From positions 28,241 through 92,240 of the forward strand of contig DATIIT010000006.1 in the NCBI GenBank assembly GCA_035479375.1: 64,000 nt of DNA, given 5' to 3'. This DNA comes from PMNU01 sp035479375. Lineage in GTDB: Bacteria; Patescibacteriota; Saccharimonadia; Saccharimonadales; UBA4665. Positions within the stretch are counted from its first letter, which is position 1; every line of letters starts with the position of its first letter. The notes under the pieces were generated by a model, which was not told the DNA's origin, ran no database searches, and saw only the letters and a list, made by a program, of their open reading frames with translations. Of this stretch, positions 63,893 to 64,000 are shown piece by piece. Both the position numbers and the translations under genes were made by a program.

Positions 63893-64000
63893 TGGCAGTA
63901 TTGCTCCTAAATATTATCCCCGTATTAAACGCGTGTGTCCCCCGGCTGTCAACCCGGTTTTGGTTACCGGGCGGCCGGCGCGCCAAATACCACGGGCGGG
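63893..64000. other. gene-free right end of the window
   Basis: These 108 bases hold the upstream region of the deaminase gene and a small hairpin CCCGGT/ACCGGG. No further coding start is visible before the window ends. Confidence 0.5.

Noticed and set aside
1..64000. CRISPR arrays, tRNA or rRNA genes, prophage or integrase genes
   Set aside because: I saw no regularly spaced repeats, no tRNA cloverleaf with a T-loop, no rRNA cores and no recombinase motifs on either strand. A tRNAscan or Infernal run could overturn this.

Overview
The window is a gene-dense, GC-rich bacterial chromosome segment. I infer a member of Candidatus Saccharibacteria (TM7) or a close Patescibacteria/CPR relative. 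The grounds are a transketolase split into two genes, a sugar-phosphate gene set with no biosynthetic operons, many single-membrane-anchor orphan proteins, and very short or absent mRNA leaders. TGA is used as an ordinary stop, which argues against the Gracilibacteria/SR1 code. No rRNA, tRNA, CRISPR array, transposase or prophage gene was recognised. The lineage is inference, because no marker was compared with a database.

Layout. 1-9781 (minus strand): gatC-gatA-orf-gatB amidotransferase operon, uvrB, a membrane-anchored surface protein with an upstream 34-residue peptide, a LOG-family protein and two orphans. 9824-19720: central carbon metabolism, with a HAD phosphatase, PfkB kinase, class I aldolase, split transketolase, a ribulose-phosphate 3-epimerase-like protein, RpiB and GAPDH, broken up by orphan genes. 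19721-20062 is the only gene-free stretch above 300 bases and holds a large multi-branched inverted-repeat element. 20063-25682: Nudix, pyrophosphatase, GDPD, a flavin oxidoreductase, glutaredoxin/thioredoxin reductase and FKBP. 25739-30778: two tandem lipoprotein metzincin-like proteases, a DUF2207 protein and an orphan. 30911-35651: pheS-HIT-pheT-cyclase operon. 35689-39144: deoxyribosyltransferase-like protein, RBBP9-type hydrolase, YajQ and a padR-pspC operon. 39206-44911: a 516-residue orphan converging on a giant SF2 helicase. 44910-55354: GH63-like hydrolase, VanY-type peptidase, HD protein, RmuC, PAP2, DUF475 and small envelope or redox proteins. 55351-63892: typA, a second SF2 helicase with repeated C-terminal modules, a DUF1295 protein, a CNNM/CBS protein with a coupled leader peptide, and an adenosine deaminase family protein.

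How the genes fit together. The 10.6-19.7 kb block gives the non-oxidative pentose-phosphate interconversions joined to lower glycolysis, a typical energy core for a reduced, host- or community-dependent cell. Nucleotide salvage enzymes (deaminase, deoxyribosyltransferase-like, Nudix, LOG family), a wall peptidase and tethered proteases fit a scavenging, surface-attached life.

Main unexplained items. (1) Two intergenic palindromic elements (19783-20066 and 62743-62845); the first folds on paper into a four-way junction with complementary hairpin loops. (2) Repeated -10 boxes placed 6-8 bases before ATG, indicating leaderless transcripts. (3) Two SF2 helicases carrying long helix-turn-helix-like C-terminal arrays. 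(4) Tandem lipoprotein metzincins. (5) Several very small genes, including a 13-codon leader ORF coupled to the CNNM/CBS gene by a TAGTG overlap.
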